Below the pieces are notes generated by a model, which saw nothing but the letters and a program-made list of their open reading frames with translations, searched no databases and was not told where the DNA came from. Below are positions 36,744 to 45,913 of a DNA stretch of 63,014 nt, piece after piece. Each line of letters starts with the position of its first letter. Positions within the stretch are counted from its first letter, which is position 1. The stretch is from Magnetococcales bacterium (GTDB taxonomy: Bacteria > Pseudomonadota > Magnetococcia > Magnetococcales > Magnetaquicoccaceae). The stretch is from contig JADGAZ010000025.1 of the NCBI GenBank assembly GCA_015231755.1, positions 1 to 63,014 on the forward strand, read 5' to 3'. The translations under genes were made by a program, and so were the position numbers.

Positions 36744-38219
36744 TTACTTCATCCGTTCCGTGTACAGATCCATCACGATGGCCAGCCGTTGGCTCACATC
36801 TTTGTTGTACGGCTTATTGAGAACGGTTTTTTCCTTCATTCGCCAGGTTTCGGATGTTGCGGCCAGGGCATTCACCAACTGCCAGCGGTAATCGAAGGTC
36901 TTGCCGGAAAGCGCCTTGACCGAATCGATCTGCGGTTGATTCAACAGACCGCTTTTGCTCAGTTCCGGGAATTTGACCGGATCCACGGTGATGCGTTCCA
37001 TGCGGGCTTCCTGCACAAAGGTCAACTCGGACTTGTAGTCCGCATGGGGCAGAATTTTGTCCACATCATTTTTGAGCGCGCCAGAGGTTGCATAGGTTTT
37101 GCCGATCAGCGACTCCAGGGACTTGACATCCAGTTTTTTGGCGTGTCTTTCCAGCAGGGGCTGGGAGACCTGGAATTCAACCTTTTGGAACACGTTGATT
37201 GCAAAGACGTTTTGCACCAGGAAGAGCATGACGAAACTGGCCAGGGCCGAAACGATCGGCGTCTGGATCCAGGCCACCACGATGCGTCCCGTCACCTTCC
37301 AGCGAATGTTGCTGGCATTCTTGAGTAAGGCGATGCCGATCACGCCACCCACCACGGCCTGGGAACTGGAGACCGGCACCAGCGGAATGGTTGGCAGTCC
37401 CAGGGTGGCCAGGAAGAATTCCAGATCCTCGGAGGCGAAGAGAAACAGCACCAGCGAGGTGGCCAACACCACCACCACGGCTCCAACCGGGGTCAAGGGC
37501 GCGATGCTGTCGCCCACGGTCAGCATCACTTTCTTGCCGTAGGTGTAGATGCCCACGGAAATGGCGATGCCGCCGACGAGAAAGAGAATCTGCAAACCGG
37601 AGATGGGGCCCAGATCCTGGAACGGATTGGCGCCGATGAACACGCCCATGACATTGGCGATGTTGTTGGCGCCCAGGGAGTAGGATCCCAACACGCCGGC
37701 GATGATCAGGGCGTAACGGGTCATGGCGTCCAGGGAGATCAGGTGGATCTTTTGCTTGTTGAGCCACCAGGAGACGCCTTTGTACATGTAATAGCTGAAG
37801 AAGGCCGTCAACACCGGGCTGAGGAACCAAGTACCGATGATGGTCTTGAACACGCTGAAGTCCGTGGCCATGCCGGTGAAGAAGTTCCATCCGATGATGG
37901 CGCCAACGATGGCCTGGGTGGTGGAGACCGGCAAGCCCAGCACGGTCAGCCAAGCCACCACGGCGGCGGCGGCGAAGGCGGCCACGAAGGCCCCACCCAG
38001 GGCGTTGATGTCACCCAGTTTGGAGAGGGTATGGGCGGCGCCCGCGCCGCTGATGACCGCACCCAGAATCACGAAAATGGTGCAGATCAGGGCTGCCGTA
38101 CTGAATTTGACCATTTTGGTGCCAACGGCGGTGCCAAACACGTTGGCCGCGTCGTTGGCGCCCAGCGACCAGCCCAGAAACAGGCCGCTGGACATGAAAA
38201 AGAGAACTGAAAGATCCAT
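36744..38219 (-). CDS. pit: PiT-family phosphate permease with a C-terminal soluble extension
   Basis: 491 residues. Two inverted PiT repeats hold the family signatures GANDAANVFGTAVG (near the N-terminus) and GANNIANVMGVFIGA, plus PVSTTQAIVGAIIG and PVSSSQAVVGGVIG. About ten membrane helices span residues 1-350. A charged extension of roughly 140 residues (about 352-491) follows the last helix and matches nothing I recognise. Family members cotransport phosphate with protons or sodium, usually as metal-phosphate. It starts 36 bp after the DUF47 gene, its likely regulator. Confidence 0.92.
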   Translation of the reverse strand: MDLSVLFFMSSGLFLGWSLGANDAANVFGTAVGTKMVKFSTAALICTIFVILGAVISGAGAAHTLSKLGDINALGGAFVAAFAAAAVVAWLTVLGLPVSTTQAIVGAIIGWNFFTGMATDFSVFKTIIGTWFLSPVLTAFFSYYMYKGVSWWLNKQKIHLISLDAMTRYALIIAGVLGSYSLGANNIANVMGVFIGANPFQDLGPISGLQILFLVGGIAISVGIYTYGKKVMLTVGDSIAPLTPVGAVVVVLATSLVLFLFASEDLEFFLATLGLPTIPLVPVSSSQAVVGGVIGIALLKNASNIRWKVTGRIVVAWIQTPIVSALASFVMLFLVQNVFAINVFQKVEFQVSQPLLERHAKKLDVKSLESLIGKTYATSGALKNDVDKILPHADYKSELTFVQEARMERITVDPVKFPELSKSGLLNQPQIDSVKALSGKTFDYRWQLVNALAATSETWRMKEKTVLNKPYNKDVSQRLAIVMDLYTERMK

Positions 38220-38255
38220 GGTGTCTTTGCTCCCGAGTGGGCTTTGGAAAAGGTG

Positions 38256-38921
38256 TTACGCAGCCCGTTTGATCGTATAGATGGCCAGGAGGTCGCACAC
38301 ATCTTCGGCCTCGTTGGCCAACTGGTCGATCTTGTCCACAAAGTTGCGCAGATGGGCCTTCTGGTCCAGTCCCAGATTGGTCTTGAAGATGGCGGTTTTC
38401 AGGGCGATTGAGATTTTGTCCGCCTCTTTCTCGTAGAGCATCACCTTGTGGGAGTGGTCGCGCACCGCGTTGATGTCACGGAAAAAGGCCCGCGTGGACA
38501 TGACGCAGGATTCGACGCTCAACGCCACCTGCTCGCAGAGCAATTTCAGATCCTTGTGCAGTTCCGTGGGGTATTGGGGATTTTCGATGGAAAAATTGAT
38601 CAGGTTATCTTCAAACAGGTTGATTACGGTATCCAGATCTTCCAGCAGGCTCAAGACATCGCCACGGAAGTCGGGAATCAGGGCCTGTTCGTAAAGCTCG
38701 GATTCGATGTGACGGCGCAGATCATCCCCGCGGGACTCCATCGTGCTGACTTCTTTGACCTTTTGTTGGAACGCAGATGCCGTGTTGCCGCCCGCCTCCA
38801 GAAAATAGGTGATGGCCGCCTTGAAATGGATGTTGCATTCCGACAGGACATCCAGAAATTCGTCGATTTTGTTTTCGAGAGCCTTGGTGCGACCGAACAG
38901 GGAGAAGTTGGCAGTACTCAT
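38256..38921 (-). CDS. DUF47/PhoU-like regulator of PiT
   Basis: 221 residues, all helical. It follows the DUF47 (TIGR00153) pattern: ESRGDDLRRHIESELYEQALIPDFRGDVLSLLEDLDTVINLFEDNLINF and EKEADKISIALKTAIFK, with E-x-x-x-D metal-binding motifs as in PhoU. It is the first gene of the unit leading into pit (36744-38219), the typical DUF47-pit pairing. Confidence 0.9.
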   Translation of the reverse strand: MSTANFSLFGRTKALENKIDEFLDVLSECNIHFKAAITYFLEAGGNTASAFQQKVKEVSTMESRGDDLRRHIESELYEQALIPDFRGDVLSLLEDLDTVINLFEDNLINFSIENPQYPTELHKDLKLLCEQVALSVESCVMSTRAFFRDINAVRDHSHKVMLYEKEADKISIALKTAIFKTNLGLDQKAHLRNFVDKIDQLANEAEDVCDLLAIYTIKRAA

Positions 38922-39231
38922 AGTGGTTCCTTATCATTCGAGAGTCAGCAGGTGCGCCTTTGCAAGATTTTGCGAGGCATTCTTGAACTCTAACTCTCCA
39001 TGATTCGTGCCATGGAATTTTTTTTAAATTTATTAAGTTAAATCAATAAAATGAGAAGGTTTTAACGTATTTTTTGCTGTACAAATAGGATGAAAAATTT
39101 TTTTCATGCCTTGTGGACATGTTTGTTTAATTTGTTGAAATATATCGATAAGAAAACAATGTAAAAACGTATTGATTGACAGGGGTGATGCGGGTGGCAA
39201 ACCATTGGGGAAAGTCAGGGGGCTGAATCCC
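38922..39231. promoter_or_regulatory. AT-rich promoter region of the DUF47-pit-SulP unit
   Basis: This 310-bp gap is far richer in A+T than its surroundings, notably 39011-39180. It must hold the promoter for the minus-strand unit beginning at 38921, but no clear -35/-10 pair or Pho box could be assigned. It contains the 16-base A/T-tract palindrome TGAAAAATTTTTTTCA at 39091-39106, which recurs at 41642-41657. A TGGCAC at 39013-39008 lacks the partner TTGC. A possible 66-codon frame here looks spurious. Confidence 0.5.
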
Positions 39232-39270
39232 AAAAAAAAGCGCGCGCCCCGGGGAGGGGCACGCGCTTTT
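39232..39270 (-). terminator. Rho-independent terminator after the pit2-DUF47 unit
   Basis: AAAGCGCGCGCCCC (39237-39250) pairs with GGGGCACGCGCTTT (39256-39269) with one G-U wobble and a 5-nt loop. On the minus strand a run of Ts follows. It ends the unit whose last stop is at 39300, so the two phosphate-transport units are separate transcripts. Confidence 0.92.
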
Positions 39271-39299
39271 CAAGGTCAGGCTGGGTGAAGCGAGTGGAA

Positions 39300-39998
39300 T
39301 CAGGAGATCTGCACCACGATGTCGTGGAGCACGTCACCGGCTTCGGCCATCTTGTCGGCGGTATTGGACAGATGGCGATAGAGTTCCCGGCGCTTGAAGA
39401 CCTCCATCACATGGGCCAGCGCAGAGGATTCGGCGCGGGGTTCGTTGTTGTCCAGGGCGCGCAGTTGGGCATCCACCTTGAACAACTCGGCAATGGCGCG
39501 GCGATAGGCTTTTTCCGTGGAGCGTTCGGCTTTGTGAACGGCTTCGGCATCCTGGTCGGCCAGGGCCGGGGTGACTCCCAGTTTCTGGTATCCGCGTTTC
39601 AGGGCATCCACGCCTTCCCGCAGTAGTTGGGCCATCTCACGGGTGTTCTGGTCGGGGCGCAGGCCCAGACCTTCCATTTCCCGCACCGTGGTTTTGGCGT
39701 AGTTCAGGATCTGGTCGATGGTGCTGACGGCACGGTAGATGTCTTCCCGGTCCATCGGCGTGGCGAAGGCCTGATTGAGTACGCTCATGTTGCGGGCTTT
39801 GATCTCGTCGCCTTTCTTTTCGAGTTCACGGACCAAAAGACCTTTGTCCTCGGCGCCGGTATCCATGAAATCCACCAGGGCATCCATGGCCTGGGCGCAC
39901 AGATCGCACTGTTCGTTGATCATGCCGTAGAAATCCGGCACCCGCGGGAAGACGTTGTTGAGGATTTTGGAAGCCAGCGAATTGGAACTGCCACTCAT
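39300..39998 (-). CDS. DUF47/PhoU-like regulator (second copy)
   Basis: 232 residues, all helical, DUF47 family: VRELEKKGDEIKARNMSVLNQAFATPMDREDIYRAVSTIDQILNYAKTTVREM is the characteristic PhoU-like core. It lies downstream of the second PiT gene by 99 bp. It differs clearly from the copy at 38256 (different helical lengths and little identity), so it is not a recent duplicate. GGAGAA precedes the ATG. Confidence 0.9.
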   Translation of the reverse strand: MSGSSNSLASKILNNVFPRVPDFYGMINEQCDLCAQAMDALVDFMDTGAEDKGLLVRELEKKGDEIKARNMSVLNQAFATPMDREDIYRAVSTIDQILNYAKTTVREMEGLGLRPDQNTREMAQLLREGVDALKRGYQKLGVTPALADQDAEAVHKAERSTEKAYRRAIAELFKVDAQLRALDNNEPRAESSALAHVMEVFKRRELYRHLSNTADKMAEAGDVLHDIVVQIS

Positions 39999-40097
39999 GG
40001 TTGGTTCTCCTTTTTCTTAAGTCATGCGGGCACATCCGGCCCGGATCGTGAAATGGTTTTTTGAACAACGCTCAAGTTGGTTGATGTGCGGGCTGGT

Positions 40098-41147
40098 TCA
40101 AATGGCGATGGCGCCGCCTGTGAGCAGTCTGACGAGATAATAGGTCAAAGCACCCACCACACCGGCACTGGGGATGGTGATGATCCAGGTGCTGACGATC
40201 TCTTTGGCTTTGGCCCAGCGGACCGCCTTGGGACGCTCGGAGGCGCCGATACCCATGATGGCGGAACTCACCACGTGGGTGGTGGAGACCGGCGCACCCA
40301 TGAGGGAGGCGGAGAGGATCAGGGTGGCGGAGGTGAGTTGGGTATCCAGGGCGTGGAGCGGACGCACCTTGAAGATGCCGAAGCCCACGGTGCGCACGAT
40401 ACGCCAACCGCCGGAGAGAATGCCCAGGGTGATGACGAGGGCGCAGGAGTAGATGACCCAGTTGGGCACCACGAATTTGTCGATGAATCCACCCAGCACC
40501 AGAATCATGGTGATGATGCCCATGCTTTTCTGGGCGTCGTTGGCCCCGTGGGAGAAAGCGAGACCAGCGGCGGTGAGGAACTGGATCTTTCTCAATGGTT
40601 TGTTGACCGAAGGGGTGGCCTTGCGCAGCAATCCGCGCATGAAGCGGTGAATGAGAAAACCAACCCAGAAGCCAAGTACGGGTGAAACGAGCAGCGAGGC
40701 GAGAATCTTGACGAAGCCGGTGACTTTGCCATTCATCAGTTCGGAAAAGCCCCACAGCACGTTGTTCATGCCGGCGGAAACCACGACCGCGCCGATCAAT
40801 CCACCCACCAAAGCGTGGGAGGAGGAGGATGGCAGGCCGAACCACCAAGTGAGCAGGTTCCAGAAGATGGCGCCGCAGATGCCGCACAAAATGATCGAAA
40901 CCGAGACAAGCGGTGGCAGGTCGTTGACATTGATGAATTTGCCGATGGTGTTGGCCACGGCGGTACCGCCCAGGACCGGCCCGAGCAGTTCAAAGGTGGC
41001 CACAACGATGACCGATTGGATCGGAGTCATGGCCCGTGAGGCGATAATGGTGCCGATGATGTTTGAGGCGTCGTGGAAGCCGTTGGTGTAGTCAAAGATC
41101 AAGACAATGATCACCGCCGCCACAGCCAGTGTGTAAAGCGTATCCAT
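40098..41147 (-). CDS. pit: PiT-family inorganic phosphate transporter (second)
   Basis: 349 residues, about ten membrane helices, the compact PiT type without the C-terminal extension. Signatures: FDYTNGFHDASNIIGTIIASRAM near the start and GLAFSHGANDAQKSMGIITM in the second repeat, with PSSSSHALVGGLIGA and PVSTTHVVSSAIMG. The ATG at 41147 follows AAGGA by 5 nt. The frame continues upstream to 41282, but that stretch is hydrophilic and unlike PiT. It pairs with the DUF47 gene downstream. Confidence 0.93.
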   Translation of the reverse strand: MDTLYTLAVAAVIIVLIFDYTNGFHDASNIIGTIIASRAMTPIQSVIVVATFELLGPVLGGTAVANTIGKFINVNDLPPLVSVSIILCGICGAIFWNLLTWWFGLPSSSSHALVGGLIGAVVVSAGMNNVLWGFSELMNGKVTGFVKILASLLVSPVLGFWVGFLIHRFMRGLLRKATPSVNKPLRKIQFLTAAGLAFSHGANDAQKSMGIITMILVLGGFIDKFVVPNWVIYSCALVITLGILSGGWRIVRTVGFGIFKVRPLHALDTQLTSATLILSASLMGAPVSTTHVVSSAIMGIGASERPKAVRWAKAKEIVSTWIITIPSAGVVGALTYYLVRLLTGGAIAI

Positions 41148-41738
41148 ATGTTCCTTATCCCTAGCGATGCAGAGTAGTGCGATAGCAGAGCAGGCCGTTT
41201 GACGGGTATTGGGAAATCCGGCTGGCACGAAGACGACAGAAATCATCCGATCCCATGGGCTGCGTCTGATTCCTTGATGCAAGCAAGGAGCAGGCGTTGC
41301 AGGATCGGTTGGGTTCGATCAATCTTGGTGAGAAGAGACACTTGAAGATCTGGTGACCGTTTTTTTGTTGGCTTCGGGCCGTGTGCAAGCAAAGCCTGAA
41401 ACGTCAAGCTGTGACGGTCGATCTTCTTGGCTGTCTTTTCCGTTACGGGCGAGGGAACGGCGTGACCATCGTCTCAAAGAGTCCATTTCCGAACGTAGCG
41501 CGCGTATTTCCGAATGGATTCTTCTTGGGTGTGGCGAGGTGTTCCGATTCGTCCGAAGTGCCGTATTGCCGGGTTTGGCGTACCCATCACGAAGATCATA
41601 GCCCGACCGGAGCGGGTCTGGAAGTGGAATTCAGGCAGGGGTGAAAAATTTTTTTCAGGGGTCGAATGGGGGGGGAGATGTGACGTTATGTAACTTGTTT
41701 CCGGAATTGAATTTTTCCCTGTTTGAGCCGGTTTGGGG
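41148..41738. other. Intergenic region upstream of pit2 and downstream of the NtrC-type regulator
   Basis: About 590 bp with no convincing gene on either strand; short frames of 75-87 codons show no start site or family resemblance. It must contain the end of the sensor-regulator unit and the promoter of pit2. The 16-mer TGAAAAATTTTTTTCA at 41642-41657 is identical to the one at 39091-39106. A TTGGGTTCGATCAA sequence at 41309-41322 resembles half of an FNR-type site. Confidence 0.45.
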
Positions 41739-43163
41739 TCAGGGGGTGCGCGCCCGTCCCGAAAGCCGGTAGTTGAGGGTTTGGCGGCTGATTCCCAGCA
41801 ATGTGGCCGCGATTCCCTGATTGTTGCCCGCTCGGCGCAACGCTTCGCGGATCAGATAGCCTTCCGCATCCTTCAGGGTGGGGAACCGTCCGGGGATCTC
41901 CAGGTGGGGGCCTTCTTCTTCCGGATCCTGGCCCGCTTCCGGGGTGGTTCGCTGAGTCTGGATGACCTCCTTGAAACTCTCCATGGAGAGGACCGGACCA
42001 AAACGGTGTCGTGCCACCGCGTTGAAAATCAGGGCGCGCAGTTCCCGCACGTTGCCTGGGAAATGATACACCGACAACAGGGTATACAGTTCCGCCGGCA
42101 CCCTCAGACCGTGTTTGTCCATGGTGGAGGTGGCCTCTTGGAGAAAGAAGTCGATCAGCAGTGGCAGATCGTCGGCCCGTTTGCGCAAGGGGGGAATCTC
42201 CAGGGGGTGGCTGGAGAGCCGGAAGAACAGATCCTGCCGGAAGAGTCCCTTGGTCATGAGTTGTTGCAGGTTGCGGTTGGTGGCGGTGATGATGCGGGCA
42301 CGGCTGATTTTGGGAATGTCCGAGCCCAGGGGATAGTAGGTGCCATCCTGCAACAGTCGGAGCAGTTTTACCTGGGAGGCGGCGGTCAGATCGCCGATTT
42401 CGTCGAGAAACAGGGTCCCCGAGGTGGCCTGGGTGATCAATCCCTCCCGATCCTTTTCCGCGCCGGTGAAGGCTCCCTTCATGTGGCCGAAGAGGGTATC
42501 GGAGAACATGGTGTCGTCGAGTCCGGCGACGTTGACGGTCACCATGCGACCGGAGCGTTGGCTTAAATGGTGGATGGCGCCGGCGATCATCTCCTTGCCT
42601 ACCCCGGTTTCCCCGGTGATCAGGGCCGGTTCCGGGGATTCGGCGATGGCTTCGATGTATTGAAACACCGAGATCATCTTGCCGTGGCGGGTGAGAATCG
42701 ACGCGAACGCTTCGGGATGTTTCAGTTTCTGGTTGAGCAGGCTGTGGCGCAACACTCCCACGTGACGGCGCAGCGTACAGACTTCCAGGGCGTGGCGCAC
42801 CGAAGAGACCAGACGACTCTCTTCCACGGGTTTGATCAGATAGTCGAAGGCGCCTTCCTTCATGCAACCGATGGCGGTTTCCACATCCTGGGAGGCGGTC
42901 ATCACCACCACCGGCAGCGCCGGATATTCCCGTACCAGGCGCATCAGCAGTTGCGTGCCGGGAAGATGCGGCATGATCAGGTCGAGGATCACCATGGCGG
43001 GAGGGGTCCGGGCGATGAACGCCATGGTCTCCCGGGGATCTTGCAAGGTGGCGACCGGTCCGATTCCATGGGCTTCCAGCAGATAACGGGTGGCGATCAG
43101 TTCGTCGGCTTCGTCATCCACAAACAGAACCAGAGGCTGGACGGAAAAGGTGGTCGTGTTCAT
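41739..43163 (-). CDS. NtrC-family sigma-54-dependent response regulator
   Basis: 474 residues. Receiver domain with DDEAD and phosphoacceptor Asp61 (VILDLIMPH). The AAA+ domain has Walker A GETGVGKE, an intact GAFTGA loop (GHMKGAFTGAEKDREG), Walker B GTLFLDEIGD, and RIITATNRNL. A Fis-type DNA-binding end follows (GNNQGIAATLLGISRQTLNYRLSG). Unlike NtrX at 9301, it can be expected to activate sigma-54 promoters. It overlaps the kinase gene by 4 bp (ATGA). Target genes are not evident; nos is upstream. Confidence 0.9.
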   Translation of the reverse strand: MNTTTFSVQPLVLFVDDEADELIATRYLLEAHGIGPVATLQDPRETMAFIARTPPAMVILDLIMPHLPGTQLLMRLVREYPALPVVVMTASQDVETAIGCMKEGAFDYLIKPVEESRLVSSVRHALEVCTLRRHVGVLRHSLLNQKLKHPEAFASILTRHGKMISVFQYIEAIAESPEPALITGETGVGKEMIAGAIHHLSQRSGRMVTVNVAGLDDTMFSDTLFGHMKGAFTGAEKDREGLITQATSGTLFLDEIGDLTAASQVKLLRLLQDGTYYPLGSDIPKISRARIITATNRNLQQLMTKGLFRQDLFFRLSSHPLEIPPLRKRADDLPLLIDFFLQEATSTMDKHGLRVPAELYTLLSVYHFPGNVRELRALIFNAVARHRFGPVLSMESFKEVIQTQRTTPEAGQDPEEEGPHLEIPGRFPTLKDAEGYLIREALRRAGNNQGIAATLLGISRQTLNYRLSGRARTP

Positions 43164-45241
43164 GCGGGATTGGACCGGAGGGGGAATACCGGGAGCGTGA
43201 CGGTGATGGTGGTCCCGTGGCCCGGTTGCGATGCGGTTTGGATGGTGCCGCCGTGACGACGCACGATATCCCAGACGATGGACAACCCCATGCCCAGTCC
43301 TCCTTGTTCCCCCTTGGTGGTAAAAAATGGGGTAAACATGTTGGCGATCTCCTGTTCCGTCATGCCAACGCCCTGGTCCATCACCTGGACAACCACCCAT
43401 TGTCCGTCTTCTGATGGCGCGCCGTCAAGCGTGACTGGTGATTTCCGATCCTGCAGCGACTCCAGGGAGTTGAGCACTAGGTTGAGAAAGAGTTGTTCGA
43501 GTTGCAGGGGATTGCCATGCACATCCGGCAACTCTGGCGGCAGGTTGACCTCGAAGTGGTCGGTATGTTTTTTGATGGGGTGCTGCATGATGGAAACGAT
43601 GTTGCGGATCGTCTTGTGGAGGTCGACCCGGCTGAAACGGGTGTCGGGGTCCGGTTTTGCCATATGTTTGAGATTGTTGACAATACCTGTAATGCGCCGG
43701 GAGTTGGACAGAATGCTTTCCATCAGACCGGGAAGCATCTCCAGGGCGTGATCCACGGGGACGCCCCCCAGGGAGAACTCTCCATGTTCCAGCCGGTATT
43801 GGCGCAACACCGCGGCCATGTCTGGCCAACCGCGTGTCAGGGCCACAATGTTGAACTGGATGGTGTTGTTGGGATTATTGATCTCGTGGGCCATGCCTGC
43901 CGCCAGCACCCCCAGGGAGGCCAACCGGGCATAACGGACCGCCTGTTCTTGTTGGGTGTGTTCTTCGGTGATGTCGGAGGTGAGAATCATCACTTCCGCG
44001 ATGTCGCCTTCGGTGCGGATGGGCACGAAACGCACCTCCCGCCATTGGGTGTCGGAGAAAGGATACTGGAAGTGATCCATCTCCCCGGAGGTGTAAACCT
44101 TGTGCAGCGCCTGGAAATACCAGTCGCGCACTTCCGCGTGTTCATCCCCGAACAGATCTCCCAGCACCCGCACTTCGGGACGGTTGGCCAACAGCACCTT
44201 GCCGTGACGGTCCACGGTCAGGATCGTGTCCGGATATTGATTGAACACAATGCGCAGCTTGATGGCCGACTGTTTCAGCTCCGCGTACAGACGGTTCTTT
44301 TCGTTCAGATTGTGTTCCATGTGCAGCAGAAACATCACCAGGATGGTGGTGATGATCAGTCCCCCCGCCCCGATCAGCCAGGGTGTGTGGGGAAACTCCT
44401 CGCCGCTCAACAGGTGCTTCGACGGAATGGCGTTGATGATCCAGCGTTTGTTCGCCACCGGAACGGTTTCGCGCATGACGTAAGGCTGTCGAGCGAGCCA
44501 GTCTTTCCAGTTGGAGGCGTTCACCAGTTGTTCGGGTTTGGCTTCCAGACGGCTGTAGTAGGAGTCGAGAAACCGTTCCTGACCCTGTTCATCCGGTTCC
44601 AGAATCAGGATCTGCACGCCTCTGGGTTCCAGGAGCCGGATCGCCTGCTGCACCAGTTCTTCCAAGTCGAACACCCCCAGCAGCACGCCCCGTGTCTGGT
44701 GTTCGGAGAGGCCGTCGGGAGGGTGGCGCAGCGGCACGACCACCACGAATTCCTCGATCATCTCCCCGGATGGCTTGGGGTGGAACAGGGTGGTCACCGT
44801 GATTTCCTCCCGGTTCTGGGCGTGCTGGAACAACGGCATCAAGGACGTGTCGGTCTGGAAGTCATGTTCTTTCGGAAAGATGGAATGGGTGCGGTGGGCG
44901 CGCAGCGGTTGGGCGGCATGGACCCCGAACTGGGGAATCCAGATCAACTCCCGGATGCCGTGAACCTTGGAGAAAAAGGTGTGGGCCAGTTGGGTGAACT
45001 CCATCAGGGAGGCGTCCCGGGCGCGCAGCAGATCCCCCAGGATATCCACCACATGGATGGCTTCGTTCAGTTCCCGTTGCAAGGCGCCGACCCGATCCTT
45101 GGCCAGCCAGTGGAACTCCAGGCGGGAGTGGTTTGCCAGTTGGGTGTGCAGGGCGGTGAAGGCCAGCAAAGACAGAATCACACCCAGCACCGCGATGCCC
45201 AGGATCGTCCGGTGCATGGTGGCGGGTCCGATTGAATACAT
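43160..45241 (-). CDS. Membrane sensor histidine kinase with CHASE-like sensor and PAS domains
   Basis: 693 residues. Two membrane helices (about 11-32 and 290-312) enclose a roughly 255-residue extracytoplasmic domain. Its features (LIWIPQFG, EEFVVVVPLRHP, GVLLGVFDLEELVQQAI) recall CHASE sensor domains. A PAS domain (about 330-445) is followed by HisKA with H-box ASLGVLAAGMAHEINNPNN (His near 450) and HATPase_c with FLNLVLNSLESL, DQGVGMTEQE and GGLGMGLSIVWDIV. Start M1 or M9 (45217); neither has a strong ribosome site. It begins 6 bp after the SIS gene and couples to the regulator. Confidence 0.85.
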   Translation of the reverse strand: MYSIGPATMHRTILGIAVLGVILSLLAFTALHTQLANHSRLEFHWLAKDRVGALQRELNEAIHVVDILGDLLRARDASLMEFTQLAHTFFSKVHGIRELIWIPQFGVHAAQPLRAHRTHSIFPKEHDFQTDTSLMPLFQHAQNREEITVTTLFHPKPSGEMIEEFVVVVPLRHPPDGLSEHQTRGVLLGVFDLEELVQQAIRLLEPRGVQILILEPDEQGQERFLDSYYSRLEAKPEQLVNASNWKDWLARQPYVMRETVPVANKRWIINAIPSKHLLSGEEFPHTPWLIGAGGLIITTILVMFLLHMEHNLNEKNRLYAELKQSAIKLRIVFNQYPDTILTVDRHGKVLLANRPEVRVLGDLFGDEHAEVRDWYFQALHKVYTSGEMDHFQYPFSDTQWREVRFVPIRTEGDIAEVMILTSDITEEHTQQEQAVRYARLASLGVLAAGMAHEINNPNNTIQFNIVALTRGWPDMAAVLRQYRLEHGEFSLGGVPVDHALEMLPGLMESILSNSRRITGIVNNLKHMAKPDPDTRFSRVDLHKTIRNIVSIMQHPIKKHTDHFEVNLPPELPDVHGNPLQLEQLFLNLVLNSLESLQDRKSPVTLDGAPSEDGQWVVVQVMDQGVGMTEQEIANMFTPFFTTKGEQGGLGMGLSIVWDIVRRHGGTIQTASQPGHGTTITVTLPVFPLRSNPA

Positions 45242-45247
45242 GTTTTT

Positions 45248-45847
45248 TTAGTCCATGGCCTGGGCTAGATAGGCGTGAATCAGATGATCCAGGATCAGAT
45301 GGGCATCTTCCGCCGGGCCGTATTCCTTGAATCCGGTGGGCACATGAATGCCCTCGTCGGCCATGGGGTGCAAGGCTCCCCCGTCGAAAGCGGTGATGGC
45401 CACGGTATGGATGCCCACCGAACGGGCATAGGTGAAGGCCGCCAGCAGATTGGGGGAGTTGCCCGACGCCGAAATGCCCACCAGCACATCCCCGGGACGG
45501 CCCAATGCCCGCAGTTGCTTCACAAAGACATCCCGATAGCCGTGATCGTTGCTGATGGCGGTGAGAATCGCTTGGTTGTCCACCAGGCTGATGGCGCGAA
45601 ACGGTTTGCCCATGTCCCGATGCAAGCCGATGGCCAGATCGTTGGCGAAATGGGTGGCGGTGGTCGCGCTGCCGCCGTTGCCGATGAAATAGATGGTGGC
45701 TTCGCGTTTGCGGGCATCCCGCAGGGTCTGGATGAACCGGGCGATCTGGCTGGTGTCGATCGCTTGCAGAATCCGGGTCAGATGGGCGAAATAGTCGCTG
45801 GCGAAACCGGCGGGATCCGGAATGGAATGGGGTTTGGATGGGTTCAT
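45248..45847 (-). CDS. SIS-domain phosphosugar isomerase-like protein (GmhA/DiaA family)
   Basis: 199 residues, one SIS domain. FIGNGGSATTATHFANDLAIG and GISASGNSPNLLAAFTYARSVG are phosphosugar-binding loops of the sedoheptulose-7-phosphate isomerase/DiaA family. Catalytic residues of GmhA cannot be confirmed by eye, so enzyme versus DnaA-binding (DiaA-like) role is open. It is 66 bp after nosL and 6 bp before the kinase, so it could be part of either unit. Confidence 0.8.
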   Translation of the reverse strand: MNPSKPHSIPDPAGFASDYFAHLTRILQAIDTSQIARFIQTLRDARKREATIYFIGNGGSATTATHFANDLAIGLHRDMGKPFRAISLVDNQAILTAISNDHGYRDVFVKQLRALGRPGDVLVGISASGNSPNLLAAFTYARSVGIHTVAITAFDGGALHPMADEGIHVPTGFKEYGPAEDAHLILDHLIHAYLAQAMD

Positions 45848-45913
45848 GGACGAAGCTCTTTACCGTGCGCACAAGGATTCTTTAAGGAAACGATGGGTCT
45901 ATCTTCGGTCATT

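Noticed and set aside
39000-39014. Sigma-54 half-site TGGCAC upstream of the DUF47-pit unit
   Set aside because: The -12 element reads ATGG rather than TTGC and lacks the invariant GC.
39033-39233. 66-codon minus-strand frame in the AT-rich gap
   Set aside because: Lies across the A/T-tract promoter region, with no ribosome site or family match.
41300-41330. FNR-like site TTGGGTTCGATCAA upstream of pit2
   Set aside because: Only one half-site is good (ATCAA) and it is far from the gene start.
41353-41644. 82- and 87-codon plus-strand frames in the pit2 upstream gap
   Set aside because: No ribosome site, no recognisable domain; composition unlike neighbouring genes.
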